Part shown: positions 6,096-14,875 of the stretch, in pieces | Layout of the letters: each line of letters starts with the position of its first letter | How positions within the stretch are numbered: the first letter of the stretch is position 1 | Assembly: GCA_032027005.1 (NCBI GenBank) | Contig: JAVSMW010000006.1 | Location: 210,565 to 239,440, forward strand | Direction of reading: 5' to 3' | DNA length: 28,876 nt | From: JAVSMW01 sp032027005 | Lineage (GTDB): Bacteria > Bacillota > Thermincolia > Thermincolales > UBA2595 | Position numbers and translations under genes: made by a program | Notes under the pieces: generated by a model | The model's input: only the letters and a program-made list of their open reading frames with translations | What the model was told of the DNA's origin: nothing | Databases searched by the model: none

Positions 6096-7952
6096 ATGGT
6101 CCGTTGTAAGGTGTTTTTTCAGCCGGAGAACAGGGAAGCAGAGGTTGTGGAAGGCAGCACCCTCATGCAAGTAATAAATGAAGCTGGGCTTCAACATGAT
6201 TTTCCCTGCGGCGGGATGGGGAAGTGCGGAAAATGCCGGGTGAAAATAACTAAAGGTACAATGCCGCCTACAGTCAGAGAACAGGAAATCCTTGAGGCCA
6301 AGGAAATTATGGATGGTATTCGCCTGGCCTGCTTGACAAAAGTTCAAAATGATATGGTTGTGGAACTTTCAACTGTGAGAAAAAACCACCATAATATTTT
6401 AATGTCATCTGCTGAAAGACCGTTCAGTATAGAGCCACACCTGCAAAAAATATTTATTAAGGTGGAAAAGCCTATGCTGCATGACCAGCGGTCAGATTGG
6501 CATCGTGTTAAGGACAGCCTTTCCAATGAGGGCTATGTATGCAGCAGTAATGTGCAGGCTCCCCTGTCGGTACTGCGCCAACTACCTGGTACAATCAGGG
6601 AGGCAGACCACAGCATTACTCTGGTGACAAAGGGATCTGAAGTGCTGGCCATTGAACCACAGGACACAACGAAAAAAATGCTGGGAATGGCTTTTGATAT
6701 AGGTACTACAACTATAGTTGGGTATCTGTTGGATCTTTACTCCGGCGAAGAGTTGGGCGTAGCATCGACCCTAAACCCGCAGACCAAGTTCGGAGCAGAT
6801 GTTATCTCCCGGGTAAATTTCGCTGGTCAGGCCGAAGACGGCCTTTTCAAACTGCAAAACACTGTGCTGGAAGCAATTAACAGGCTTATCGGGGAAGCGG
6901 CTGAAGGGGCGGGTGTCAATAGGTCCGATATCTATGGAACATCAATTGCTGCCAATACCTGTATGCACCACCTGTTTTTGGGCATCAGCCCGAAAAACAT
7001 TGCATTTTCTCCCTATGTTTCTGTCATCGCCGAGCCTGTTGTGGTTGGAGCAACTGAATTATCTATTGATATTAACCCCGGAGGACAGGTTTTTGTCCTG
7101 CCTAACGTAGCCGGTTTTGTCGGGGCTGATACAACTGCGGTACTATTGGCTGCTGAATTGGAACGTAGTGAAGATATAAAGCTGATTTTAGATATTGGGA
7201 CTAATGGGGAAATTGCCCTGGGTTCCAAATTTAAAATAGCAGCTTGTTCCGCAGCGGCCGGACCGGCTTTTGAAGGTGCCCAGATCAGCAGCGGGATGAG
7301 AGGGGCAGATGGTGCAATTGACCACGTTTATTTTGGCGAGCAATTGGAATACAGCGTGATAGGTGGAAAAGCTCCTTTGGGGATTTGCGGATCTGCTTTA
7401 CTTGATACGGTTTCCGGACTTGTGGAATTGGGGATCATTGACAAACGGGGAAGGATTTTGACTCCGGAGAAATTAACAAGTCATGCCGCTAAGAGATTCG
7501 AAAATCATATTGTGAAACACGAAGGCCAACCGGCATTTTTACTTGTAGTTGCAAGCAAAACCGGGCATGGCAGACCGATCATGGTGACCCAGAATGATAT
7601 CCGGCAGCTGCAACTGGCCAAAGGTGCCATGGCTGCCGGAGTACGGGTATTGATGGAGACTCTTGGCATTGGTGTTGGAGACATTAAAGAAGTGCTGTTA
7701 GCAGGTGCTTTCGGCAACTATCTGAAACCTCACAGTGCCTGTGTCATCGGGCTGATTCCCAAAGAGCTGGAAGGCAAAATCAAAATGATTGGAAATGCCG
7801 CAGGTACCGGTGCCAGGATGGCCCTGCTATCTGCGGGGGAATTCCGGAGAGCCGGGGACATTGCCGGTGCCGTGGAGTTTGTTGAATTAGGCAGTCATCC
7901 AAAGTTTAACAGTATTTTTGGTCAAGCCACATACTTTGATGTCCAGCCTTAA
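6096..7952 (+). CDS. Corrinoid-protein reductive activator (RACo/RamQ-like, [2Fe-2S] plus ASKHA/DUF4445)
   Basis: This 618-aa protein reactivates corrinoid carriers that have oxidised to inactive Co(II), driving one-electron reduction to Co(I) with ATP. The N-terminal ferredoxin domain has the plant-type [2Fe-2S] ligand spacing C38-x5-C44-x2-C47...C79. After a linker domain, an ASKHA-type ATPase begins near residue 197 with DIGTTT (201-206), followed by a second phosphate motif LDIGTNGEIAL and ending with LLAGAFGNYL and GNAAGTGA. This is the organisation of RACo and of the O-demethylase activating enzymes of acetogens. GGGGGG precedes the ATG. It lies directly downstream of two corrinoid genes and a regulator, so it likely serves both carriers. 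Confidence 0.92.
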   Translation: MVRCKVFFQPENREAEVVEGSTLMQVINEAGLQHDFPCGGMGKCGKCRVKITKGTMPPTVREQEILEAKEIMDGIRLACLTKVQNDMVVELSTVRKNHHNILMSSAERPFSIEPHLQKIFIKVEKPMLHDQRSDWHRVKDSLSNEGYVCSSNVQAPLSVLRQLPGTIREADHSITLVTKGSEVLAIEPQDTTKKMLGMAFDIGTTTIVGYLLDLYSGEELGVASTLNPQTKFGADVISRVNFAGQAEDGLFKLQNTVLEAINRLIGEAAEGAGVNRSDIYGTSIAANTCMHHLFLGISPKNIAFSPYVSVIAEPVVVGATELSIDINPGGQVFVLPNVAGFVGADTTAVLLAAELERSEDIKLILDIGTNGEIALGSKFKIAACSAAAGPAFEGAQISSGMRGADGAIDHVYFGEQLEYSVIGGKAPLGICGSALLDTVSGLVELGIIDKRGRILTPEKLTSHAAKRFENHIVKHEGQPAFLLVVASKTGHGRPIMVTQNDIRQLQLAKGAMAAGVRVLMETLGIGVGDIKEVLLAGAFGNYLKPHSACVIGLIPKELEGKIKMIGNAAGTGARMALLSAGEFRRAGDIAGAVEFVELGSHPKFNSIFGQATYFDVQP

Positions 7953-7973
7953 GACGAAAGGAGAGCCGTTGAA

Positions 7974-8684
7974 ATGAATGAACCTGTAGTTTGGGAACTT
8001 AAATTGCCGGAGATAACTATAGAAGATGTTTTTCAGGCGGAAGGAGCTGATTACAGTAAACGTCAGCCTCGTCCCAACATTATTGCATTACATAGGGAAA
8101 TCATGGAGGAAGCCAAGGGGCTGGTTCGCCCAACGGCTATTTGGTGTGAAGCGGCAGTAGGCAAGATCGGGGAGCAGGAGGTTATTCTGGCAGATGGCCA
8201 AAAGTTAGCTAGCAGACTGTTAGCTAAAGCAGCCAGAACTGCGGAAAAGTTTATTTTGTTTACCATGACCATTGGAAATGCCATGGATGACCGGGCCGCT
8301 GAATACCACAAGGCCGGAAAAGTTATGGAAACCTTCATTATCGATGCTGTTGGTACTGCTTACATTACAAAAAGCGCTTTGGCGGCTCTTGAGAGGATTA
8401 ATGAGCTGTGTCACAGCAATGGTCTGGAAACCACTTTCCCCATGGGTCCAGGGCACTCATACTGGAGTGAGATGGGGGATATGAAGACTATTTTTAATAT
8501 TCTCAGACCTGAGCGTGTTAATCTAAAGCTCACAGAATCAAACTTGATGATTCCCCGCAAGTCGGTGGCCATGGTTTTGGGAGTCGGCAGGAAGCTGCCT
8601 GACTTAATGGAGAAATCCCATTGTGATTTCTGCGACCTGAATGATTCTTGTAAAATGAGGAGCGACAGTGGCCCGATATGCTAA
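7974..8684 (+). CDS. MetH activation-domain-like protein with C-terminal cysteine cluster
   Basis: This 236-aa protein resembles the activation domain of cobalamin-dependent methionine synthase, freestanding rather than fused. The diagnostic stretch FPMGPGHSYWSEMGDM (about 155-170) matches the PGYSxWP-like S-adenosylmethionine-binding region of MetH. The C-terminus adds a CxxCxxxxxC cluster (C217, C220, C226), which could hold an Fe-S centre or zinc. AAAGGAGAGC precedes the ATG, 21 nt after the activator gene. Such proteins recur in corrinoid methyltransferase clusters of acetogens and are thought to help reactivate or remethylate the cofactor, but the biochemical role is not settled. Confidence 0.82.
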   Translation: MNEPVVWELKLPEITIEDVFQAEGADYSKRQPRPNIIALHREIMEEAKGLVRPTAIWCEAAVGKIGEQEVILADGQKLASRLLAKAARTAEKFILFTMTIGNAMDDRAAEYHKAGKVMETFIIDAVGTAYITKSALAALERINELCHSNGLETTFPMGPGHSYWSEMGDMKTIFNILRPERVNLKLTESNLMIPRKSVAMVLGVGRKLPDLMEKSHCDFCDLNDSCKMRSDSGPIC

Positions 8685-8746
8685 AAACAGCAGCACTGTT
8701 ATTAGAATTGTGATAAGAACCTATAGGAAGCAAGTAAAATAACATC

Positions 8747-8775
8747 TTGATTGGGATTCATCAATAGGATATACT
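8747..8775 (+). promoter_or_regulatory. Sigma-A-type promoter of the TPR gene
   Basis: TTGATT (8747-8752) and TATACT (8770-8775) are separated by 17 bp and lie about 70 bp before the TPR-protein start. This makes that gene an independent unit from the methyltransferase locus. Confidence 0.65.
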
Positions 8776-8842
8776 AATATGTGTAGTACTAAACTTCACA
8801 AGTATTTGCGTACTGCAAAAAAATTGATCTAGGAGGTTCTGC

Positions 8843-9496
8843 ATGGGCAAAAAAATAAAAAATAAACGGTACTCCCAACAGAATAACGGTAATTTTACAG
8901 TAGTAATCATCGTTGTTATGGCGATTTTATTGGGCACAGGCACTATTTGGGCTTTAAATTCGGGGAACAATCCGGGCAGCGGGTCAGCCTCAACGAGTCA
9001 GTCCGGCGGCCAAAGTACTGCTTCACTTGAAAGCGAAGTTAAATCATTGACAGATCAGGTTGCTAAAAATCCTAAAGATGCTGCTTTACAGGAGAACTTA
9101 GGCACCGCTCTGTTCAATTTAGCCAATGCTTATAGAGATTCCAATAATCCTAAAGCTGCTGAAACCTTTAATAAAACTATCCAGGTTTATAATGGAGCAC
9201 TGCAGCTAGACCCTAATAGCAAGGAAACTCTTGGCGATCTGGCAACGGCTTATTTCTATTCAAATCAAACCGATATGGCCATCACAACAGTCCAAAAGGC
9301 CTTGGCCATTGATCCTGCTTTTGCTCCTGCGTTAATGAATTACGGGATATATTTGGCCTATGGCAAAGGAGATTATGCCGGTGCCATTGCTCAGCTGCAA
9401 AAGGTGCCCTCCGGTGCGCCGCAGTATAGCCAGGCCCAGTCTCTGATTCAGGACTTCAAACAGTCTGGATCATCAAATAGCCCACAAAATAAATAG
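8843..9496 (+). CDS. Membrane-anchored TPR protein
   Basis: This 217-aa protein has a basic N-terminus (MGKKIKNKRY), one hydrophobic helix (about 19-38, VVIIVVMAILLGTGTIWAL) and no signal-peptidase site that stands out, so it is probably anchored facing outward. A Ser/Gly/Gln-rich spacer (about 42-62) leads to tetratricopeptide-like repeats over about 70-205, with motifs such as LGTALFNLANAYRD, LGDLATAYFYSNQ and LMNYGIYLAYGKGDYAGAI. TPR domains bind proteins; no enzymatic motif is present. AGGAGG precedes the ATG, and promoter and terminator flank the gene, so it is monocistronic. The partner is unknown. Confidence 0.8.
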   Translation: MGKKIKNKRYSQQNNGNFTVVIIVVMAILLGTGTIWALNSGNNPGSGSASTSQSGGQSTASLESEVKSLTDQVAKNPKDAALQENLGTALFNLANAYRDSNNPKAAETFNKTIQVYNGALQLDPNSKETLGDLATAYFYSNQTDMAITTVQKALAIDPAFAPALMNYGIYLAYGKGDYAGAIAQLQKVPSGAPQYSQAQSLIQDFKQSGSSNSPQNK

Positions 9497-9508
9497 TGTA
9501 TGAAACAA

Positions 9509-9558
9509 ACCCCTAAGTGGATTTCTCAATAGATGGATCTTCTTAGGGGTATTTTTTT
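9509..9558 (+). terminator. Intrinsic terminator of the TPR gene
   Basis: ACCCCTAAG (9509-9517) pairs with CTTAGGGGT (9542-9550) and is followed by ATTTTTTT, just after the TPR stop codon. Confidence 0.85.
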
Positions 9559-9605
9559 AAAAAGGCTCTTATGCTGACTGTTAACTGCTGCTTGCCGATT
9601 CTTGA

Positions 9606-9672
9606 TTATACGCTCTTCACTCTCTACTCCTCACTCACCACTCCCCACTTCTTACACACTTCCCACTCGCTT
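9606..9672. repeat. Low-complexity CACT-rich tract
   Basis: A run of loosely repeated CACT/CTCACT/CCACTT units, pyrimidine-rich on the plus strand, sits between the TPR terminator and the glyA promoter. It has no coding potential and no clear structure. It may be a slipped-strand expansion. Confidence 0.45.
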
Positions 9673-9673
9673 A

Positions 9674-9702
9674 TTGACTATTAAAATGGGTTGCGTTATA
9701 AT
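9674..9702 (+). promoter_or_regulatory. Sigma-A-type promoter of glyA
   Basis: TTGACT (9674-9679) and a perfect TATAAT (9697-9702) are separated by 17 bp, 60 bp before the glyA start. Confidence 0.75.
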
Positions 9703-9762
9703 CAAACGGTAGTGTATGCTAAAAACTATTACATAGTAATTTAAATTTGTAGGTGAAGCTAA

Positions 9763-11259
9763 ATGAACTCAGTGCAAAATTACATTCAAAATGCTGGTCT
9801 GGAAAATATTAATATGGGACTGTTGGCCTATTTAACAAACTTAGAGAAGGTCAAAGAAGTGGCTCCTGAAGTTGCCAAATCCATTGTTCAGGAACTCGTG
9901 GACCAAAGAACTAACTTAAAGCTTATAGCCAGCGAAAATTACTGTTCCCTATCTGTGCAGTCAGCTATGGGCAACCTGTTGACCGATAAATATGCTGAAG
10001 GCTTTCCGGGCCACAGGTTTTACGCAGGCTGTGACAATATTGATTTTATTGAGAATCTGGCCTGCCAGGAAGCAAAAAAATTGTTTGGTTGTGAGCATGC
10101 CTATGTTCAGCCGCACTCTGGGGCAGATGCCAACTTAATCGCTTACTGGGCCATTTTGCGCACCAGAGTTCAGTTACCGGAATTGGAGAAAATGGGTCAA
10201 ACCAATGTTCTCGATTTGAGCAGAGAAGACTGGGATATGCTCCGGGAGAAGCTCGGCAACCAAAAGCTGATGGGCCTAGACCTGTATTCCGGCGGGCATT
10301 TGACCCATGGCTATAGGTTTAATGTATCCGCCCAAATGTTTGATGTTTACAGTTATAGTGTTAATCCTCTTACCGGCATGTTTGATTATGATGAATTACA
10401 TGAAATGTTAAAACGGATCAAGCCGCTCATATTCCTGGTAGGTTTCAGTGCCTATTCCAGAAACATTGACTACGCAAGGCTAAGGGCCATGGCAGATGAG
10501 GTCAATGCGGTTCTGATGGTGGATATGGCGCATTTTGCCGGCCTGGTCGCCGGAGGAGTACTGACAGATAATTATAATCCTGTACCCCATGCACATGTGG
10601 TCACCAGTACAACTCATAAAACCCTCCGTGGACCCAGAGGCGGGTTAATCCTCTGCACCAACGAATTTGCTGAAAGTGTAGATAAGGGGTGTCCGCTGGT
10701 CATCGGCGGTCCGCTGCCCCATGTTATGGCGGCAAAAGCTGTGGCCTTCAGAGAAGCCAATGAACCCGGGTTTAAGGATTATGCGCAAAAGATTGTGCAA
10801 AACAGCAGGGCGCTGGCTAAAGCGCTGCAGGAAAAAGGAATGAGGGTGCTTACCGGGGGAACCGATAATCATATTATTCAAATTGATTTAAAAACCTTTA
10901 ATTTAACCGGCCGGCAGGGTGAAAATGCTTTAAGGGAATGTTCCATAACCCTCAACAGGAATACCCTGCCTAATGACCAGAACGGCCCATGGTATACCAG
11001 CGGTTTACGGCTTGGCACACCTGCGGTTTCTACCCTGGGGATGGGAGAAGACCAGATGCAAGAAATTGCTTCGATAATTCATACCGTTTTGAGTAATACT
11101 AAGCCGGTCATGACTGACTCGGGTAAATACAGTAAGTCCAATTATGAATTATCGCCGGAAATCAAAGAAAGTGTAAAAGCCAGAGTAACTGCCTTGCTGA
11201 AAAAATATCCGGTATATCGGGAAATTGATCTGGATTTACTGACCAAACACTTCATGTAA
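9763..11259 (+). CDS. glyA: Serine hydroxymethyltransferase, long form
   Basis: This PLP enzyme converts serine and tetrahydrofolate to glycine and methylene-tetrahydrofolate, feeding the same folate pool that the methyltransferase locus uses. Visible signatures are LIASENYCS, KYAEGFPGHRFYAGC, VDMAHFAGLVAGG and STTHKTLRGPRGG, with K286 as the Schiff-base lysine. At 498 aa it exceeds the usual bacterial form of about 415 aa. The extra sequence includes an insertion around residues 130-172 and an N-terminal extension, as in the roughly 500-aa SHMT of Chlamydia. GTAGGTGAAGC before the ATG is a modest binding site; a 17-bp-spaced promoter lies upstream. No frameshift is seen. Confidence 0.93.
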   Translation: MNSVQNYIQNAGLENINMGLLAYLTNLEKVKEVAPEVAKSIVQELVDQRTNLKLIASENYCSLSVQSAMGNLLTDKYAEGFPGHRFYAGCDNIDFIENLACQEAKKLFGCEHAYVQPHSGADANLIAYWAILRTRVQLPELEKMGQTNVLDLSREDWDMLREKLGNQKLMGLDLYSGGHLTHGYRFNVSAQMFDVYSYSVNPLTGMFDYDELHEMLKRIKPLIFLVGFSAYSRNIDYARLRAMADEVNAVLMVDMAHFAGLVAGGVLTDNYNPVPHAHVVTSTTHKTLRGPRGGLILCTNEFAESVDKGCPLVIGGPLPHVMAAKAVAFREANEPGFKDYAQKIVQNSRALAKALQEKGMRVLTGGTDNHIIQIDLKTFNLTGRQGENALRECSITLNRNTLPNDQNGPWYTSGLRLGTPAVSTLGMGEDQMQEIASIIHTVLSNTKPVMTDSGKYSKSNYELSPEIKESVKARVTALLKKYPVYREIDLDLLTKHFM

Positions 11260-11287
11260 TTGGCAGTAAAAATGTTGTCATCCGGTG

Positions 11288-11316
11288 TTGATTTTATCAA
11301 TAATAGATGCTATAAT
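11288..11316 (+). promoter_or_regulatory. Promoter of the first tRNA-Leu
   Basis: TTGATT (11288-11293) and TATAAT (11311-11316) are separated by 17 bp and end 30 bp before the tRNA. Confidence 0.7.
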
Positions 11317-11346
11317 TGAGTCCTCTTGAAGGTTTACAATTTAAAT

Positions 11347-11431
11347 GCGGATGTGGCGGAATTGGCAGACGCACTAGACTTAGGATCTAGCGCCGCGAGG
11401 CATGGGGGTTCAAGTCCCTTCATCCGCACCA
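11347..11431 (+). tRNA. tRNA-Leu (anticodon UAG)
   Basis: Acceptor stem GCGGATG/CATCCGC, anticodon stem CTAGA/TCTAG with loop CTTAGGA (anticodon TAG), a long class II variable arm, GGTTCAAGTCC T-arm and encoded CCA. A promoter lies upstream, and the hairpin at 11443-11467 can terminate it. Confidence 0.95.
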
Positions 11432-11432
11432 T

Positions 11433-11562
11433 AATTTGTCTGAAAACCCGCTATTCACGCGGGTTTTAAGTTTCTTTAAGGAGGATTTTTACGCTGTTTT
11501 ACGGCAAAAAATCTAAAAATAAAATAAAAAAGGCTTTTTAAGCCTTCATTGCCGCAACTAAT
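11433..11562 (-). mobile_element. Fragment (copy 1) of the IS1182-like element
   Basis: From the base after the tRNA-Leu CCA, this stretch is nearly identical to the left end of the IS at 11809-13052. It contains the AAAACCCGC/GCGGGTTTT hairpin (11443-11467) and the last codons of the transposase. The match stops exactly at the undetermined base at 11563, so the fragment may be real or an assembly artefact. Confidence 0.75.
11443..11467 (+). terminator. Terminator hairpin after tRNA-Leu(UAG)
   Basis: AAAACCCGC (11443-11451) pairs with GCGGGTTTT (11459-11467) with a 7-nt loop. It works on either strand, and the same sequence recurs at 11819-11843 and 13069-13093 with each copy of the IS end. 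Confidence 0.75.
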
Positions 11563-11563
11563 N
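11563..11563. other. Undetermined base (N) at a repeat boundary
   Basis: A single N lies where copy 1 of the IS end stops matching copies 2 and 3. This is typical of a contig join inside a repeat. Confidence 0.9.
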
Positions 11564-11680
11564 ACAAGAACTCCTATCGTTTTCGGTTATAACGGAGACG
11601 TTTTTTAAAAAATTAGTTGAGTAATTGGATATCTCTGTTTACTGACTTTGACGGAGACCTGCAGTTAAATAATTATTGAG

Positions 11681-11709
11681 TTGACTTTTCTAATCATGTA
11701 TGCTATTAT
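11681..11709 (+). promoter_or_regulatory. Promoter of the second tRNA-Leu
   Basis: TTGACT (11681-11686) and TATTAT (11704-11709) are separated by 17 bp and end 11 bp before the tRNA. Confidence 0.7.
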
Positions 11710-11720
11710 CAGTTAGTAAT

Positions 11721-11807
11721 GCGGTCGTGGCGGAATTGGCAGACGCGCTAGATTCAGGTTCTAGTGCCCGTAGGGGTGTGGAGGTTCAAGTCCTCTCGAC
11801 CGCACCA
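11721..11807 (+). tRNA. tRNA-Leu (anticodon CAG)
   Basis: Acceptor stem GCGGTCG/CGACCGC, anticodon stem CTAGA/TCTAG with loop TTCAGGT (anticodon CAG), a long variable arm, GGTTCAAGTCC and encoded CCA. The IS1182-like element begins two bases after the CCA. Confidence 0.95.
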
Positions 11808-11913
11808 TAATTTGTCTGAAAACCCGCTATTCACGCGGGTTTTAGGTTTTTCCGGGGAGAATTTTTACGCTGTTTCACGGCAAAAAAAACTAAAAATAAA
11901 ATAAAAAGGCTTT

Positions 11914-12969
11914 TTAAGCCTTCATTGCCGCCACTAATTTCTTTATTCCCACCATATTGATAGCCCGTTTCAAATTATAGGCAAGAAAACTAAGCCCCAG
12001 TTCAGCTGTGGCTTTTTCTATGCCCTTGCATAACAGGTAATGGGCACCATGGTACCATTTGACCGTACCAAAAGGATGTTCGGAAAGGCATAATCGCAGC
12101 TTTTGGGTGGGAATGTCATCCTTAATATGCACAACTACGTTCTTCTTGGCCCGCCCTTTTAGAAGCTTGAACGCATTGTAGGGTATTTCCGACGCCGGAT
12201 ATTTCTGCAAGGACTTAAGTGCTGTGCCATACATCAAAATCGGTACATATTTTGTATTGGACCCGAATTTAACGACTTTGTAATTCTTTGACGGTGTGCA
12301 GCGATGGGGGCACTGCCGACAAATATCTTTACGCTGCCCTAGCTCCGCCAGCTTTTGTTTAATCTCTTCGGAAGTATAATGAGAGGTTCCCTGATCATCT
12401 TGATCGGCTTGATCAAGCCCATTCAGATATTTGGCGATGTGTTCTTCGATCCGTACCAGCTTTTTCTTTAAAATTTCTTCGTTATACATTTTCTTACGGC
12501 CGTTGACGGCCCGGAATTTGGAGCCGTCGATGGCAATGAGTTCCCGCTCATAAAGATTCAGATCCATACATACTTTGACAAAAGCCTTGAAGACCTGTTT
12601 AACGGCTTTGGCATTGTTCTTGCGGAAGTCTGCTATGGTCCGGAAATCCGGAACCAAACGGTTAAGCAGATAGAAAAGTTCTATATTGCGCCCGCATTCT
12701 GTCATCAGTCTCCGGCTGGAACGGATGTGGTTAAAGTAGCCGTATATGTATAGTTTGAGCAGATCTTTAGGATGATAAGGAGGTCTTCCTGTACTGGCCG
12801 GTTCGGCATGTTGTATCTTTAATTCACCCATATTTAAACTTTCTACAAAGGCATCAATGATACGCACAGGGTTGTCTTCGTCCAGCAGTTCTTCCAGTGT
12901 ATTGGTATAAAATTGTATTTGGTGACGGTCTTCTCCGCTTATGTATCCCATAATTGACCCCCAGTTCAC
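11914..12969 (-). pseudogene. IS1182-family transposase with internal in-frame deletion
   Basis: This 351-aa frame has the N-terminal family domain (GRPPYHPKDLLKLYIYGY, residues 61-78) and the first DDE aspartate in AIDGSKFRAVN (D148). Near residue 214 it jumps to the C-terminal cysteine motif CRQCPHRCTPSK and the final Glu region SEHPFGTVKWYHG (E297). Full IS1182 transposases run to roughly 450-550 aa and carry the second catalytic Asp (an ADKGY-like motif) in the stretch missing here. The frame stays open across the junction (near 12329), but the protein should be catalytically dead. The true start may be the second Met (12951). It lies on the opposite strand to the tRNAs. Confidence 0.8.
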
Positions 12970-12978
12970 TTAAGTGAA
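12965..12978. promoter_or_regulatory. 14-bp palindrome upstream of the transposase
   Basis: TTCACTTAAGTGAA is a perfect palindrome over the transposase start region, possibly an autoregulatory site of the IS. No function can be shown. Confidence 0.3.
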
Positions 12979-13058
12979 AATACTCCTTTATATGAATATT
13001 TACCAAATAATAGGCTAATAAAGGTGTTTATGGGTGCGTTTTCGGACAGTTTGACCAT

Positions 13059-13278
13059 AATTTGTCTGAAAACCCGCTATTCACGCGGGTTTTAGGTTTT
13101 TCCGGGGAGAGTTTTACGCTGTTTCACGGCAAAAAAACTAAAAATAAAATAAAAAAGGCTTTTTAAGCCTTCATTGCCGCAACTAATCTTTTTGTTCCCA
13201 CCATATTGATGGCCCGTTTCAAATTATAGGCAAGAAAACTAAGCCCCAGTTCAGCTGTGGCTTTTTCTATACCCCTGC
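13059..13278 (-). pseudogene. Truncated copy 3 of the IS1182-like element
   Basis: This repeats the left end of the IS in direct orientation immediately after copy 2. It includes the terminator hairpin (13069-13093) and the transposase C-terminal codons (stop at 13163-13165, reading leftwards). It is cut at 13278, where a different transposon begins with TGTAGGCTCGC. It cannot encode a functional protein. Confidence 0.8.
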
Positions 13279-14875
13279 TGTAGGCTCGCAAAATAAAGGA
13301 AGCTAAATTCGCTTCTTAATCTCAAATTAATTAATCTGCAAGTAATTCTAATGCCAAAGTATTTTGAGATAAATTATTAGATTATTTTAGATAGAAAATG
13401 TGGACACAATGAGTTGTGAGGTGATGATCTTGCAGCTCATTTTTCATGTAGAATGTACACCCGAGGAATATCATAAGGCAGGCCGAAGGTTTACTTTTCC
13501 AAGACCTGAACGCTGCTTGCATCCAGAATGCCTGATGCCTATTCCACCAGAGTCACACGGGTTCTATACCCGCAATGCTATTACCATCGATTTCGCCGGT
13601 CGAATTTTGATCCGCCGGTTCTATTGTGAGTACTGCGGCCACACTATGTCGTATTTGCCATCTTTTTGCCTGCCTCATTACCAATACACTCTGGAAATGA
13701 TTTTCTTAGGTCTCTTATGCCATTTTTTTAAGCTTCTTCCTCTTCTGTTTGTTTTGATGCAACATCTTTACTGGCAAAGGCAACATCTGCAGTTTTACCG
13801 TCGACGGTTTAAAGCAAATCTTACGCGGATTCAAATAGTTTTACGAAATCTTATTCCCGAAATCGTGTTACCGTCGGATGAAAACGACATAACAAAAAGA
13901 GCCCAAAAGGTGTTAAACATTGTTACTACTGGATTTAATTCAATCCAGGCCTTCTCGTCAAGGTTTTTCGCACAATGCAATAACTCTTTTATGGCTCCTT
14001 GCAAATTAGTTTAGCCAGCAAGGGGCTTTTTTATGAGTTAAGCCTTGTCGAAGTTGGTTACAACACAATTTTTGCATAGGCCTCACCACTCATGGGTGGT
14101 ATTATGCAGGTAATGGGAATTGTTTAACCGGTTGAACAGCCCTGTTAATTACCTGTATAAGCTGAGGTGTATTTGTCTTGCTCTCAAACAAGGATAGAGA
14201 AAATATTGCTCTGAAGCGATTCTCTTTAATTAGCCCGGTACTAAACGGCCAGATACCGAATCAAAAAGAATATTTCGAAAGCATCTGCATTAACCCCATT
14301 GACATGCCATATTACGGTTCTAAGAGTTATTCTCCAAAAACCTTGGCAACTTGGCTTAACGATTACCGCAGGGGTGGCTTGGAAGCACTAAAACCCGGTT
14401 ATCGAGCCGATCGAGGTAAGAGCCGTAAAGTCAGTACAGACATCGCCGATAAAATTAGGGAAAAGCGAGCCCAAATGCCACGTATCAGTAGCATCTTGCT
14501 TTATGAGGAACTGGTTCGTGAAGGGGTTATTCTCCCGGAAAAGTTATCCCAAGCTACCTTTTATCGCTTCCTGGCTGTCAACCCGGAGCTTGCTGCCGGA
14601 AAGAACCCGCAAAACACTACCGAAAAGGAGTTAAAACGCTTTTCCCGCCAATGGGCGAATGAATTATGGCAGACCGATATCATGTTTGGGCCATATTTAA
14701 GAGTCGGTAAATCGAAAAAGCAGACTTATCTATTAGCTTTTATCGATGATGCTTCACGGCTTGTGACTCATGGTCAATTCTTCTTTAGCCAGAACTTCAC
14801 GGCCCTGCGAGTAGCCTTAAAAGAAGCAGTGTTAAAACGCGGTGTGCCGAAGATGATCTATACCGATAATGGGAA
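13279..14875 (+). mobile_element. Truncated rve-type (Mu/Tn552-like) transposon
   Basis: It begins at TGTAGGCTCGCAAAATAA, inserted into IS copy 3, with related ATTCGC-type internal repeats close behind, as seen at ends of TG...CA transposons. It carries a small cysteine-motif protein and a transposase whose 3' part is missing. The third gene usual for such elements, an AAA ATPase, is absent. The right end is lost at the junction with etfB. Confidence 0.65.
13424..14014 (+). CDS. Transposon accessory protein with zinc-finger-like cysteines (DUF6431-like)
   Basis: This roughly 196-aa protein has two cysteine pairs in its first half. One is a CLHPEC motif and the other FYCEYCGHT, framed by HGFYTRNA and SYLPSFCLPHYQY. 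That arrangement fits the DUF6431 family, which accompanies rve-type transposases in Firmicutes; I recognise it by pattern only. A basic helical segment follows (RQHLQFYRRRFKANLTRIQ). The function is unknown and is presumably DNA binding in transposition. The start is uncertain: GTG at 13400 opens the frame, ATG at 13424 is chosen, and TTG at 13430 has the best-spaced GAGGTG. Confidence 0.6.
   Translation: MILQLIFHVECTPEEYHKAGRRFTFPRPERCLHPECLMPIPPESHGFYTRNAITIDFAGRILIRRFYCEYCGHTMSYLPSFCLPHYQYTLEMIFLGLLCHFFKLLPLLFVLMQHLYWQRQHLQFYRRRFKANLTRIQIVLRNLIPEIVLPSDENDITKRAQKVLNIVTTGFNSIQAFSSRFFAQCNNSFMAPCKLV

Larger units (their letters stand above)
11809..13052 (-). mobile_element. IS1182-like insertion sequence, internally deleted (copy 2)
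   Basis: The ends form an imperfect inverted repeat, AATTTGTCTGAAAA (11809-11822) and TTTTCGGACAGTTT (13039-13052). ACCATA lies just outside on the left (overlapping the tRNA CCA) and again on the right (13054-13059), consistent with a short target duplication. The only gene is the shortened transposase on the minus strand. At about 1.24 kb the element is short for IS1182. Confidence 0.7.

Noticed and set aside
9606..9672. CRISPR-like array in the CACT-rich tract
   Set aside because: The units are 4-7 bp, irregular and without unique spacers; no cas genes are present anywhere in the window.
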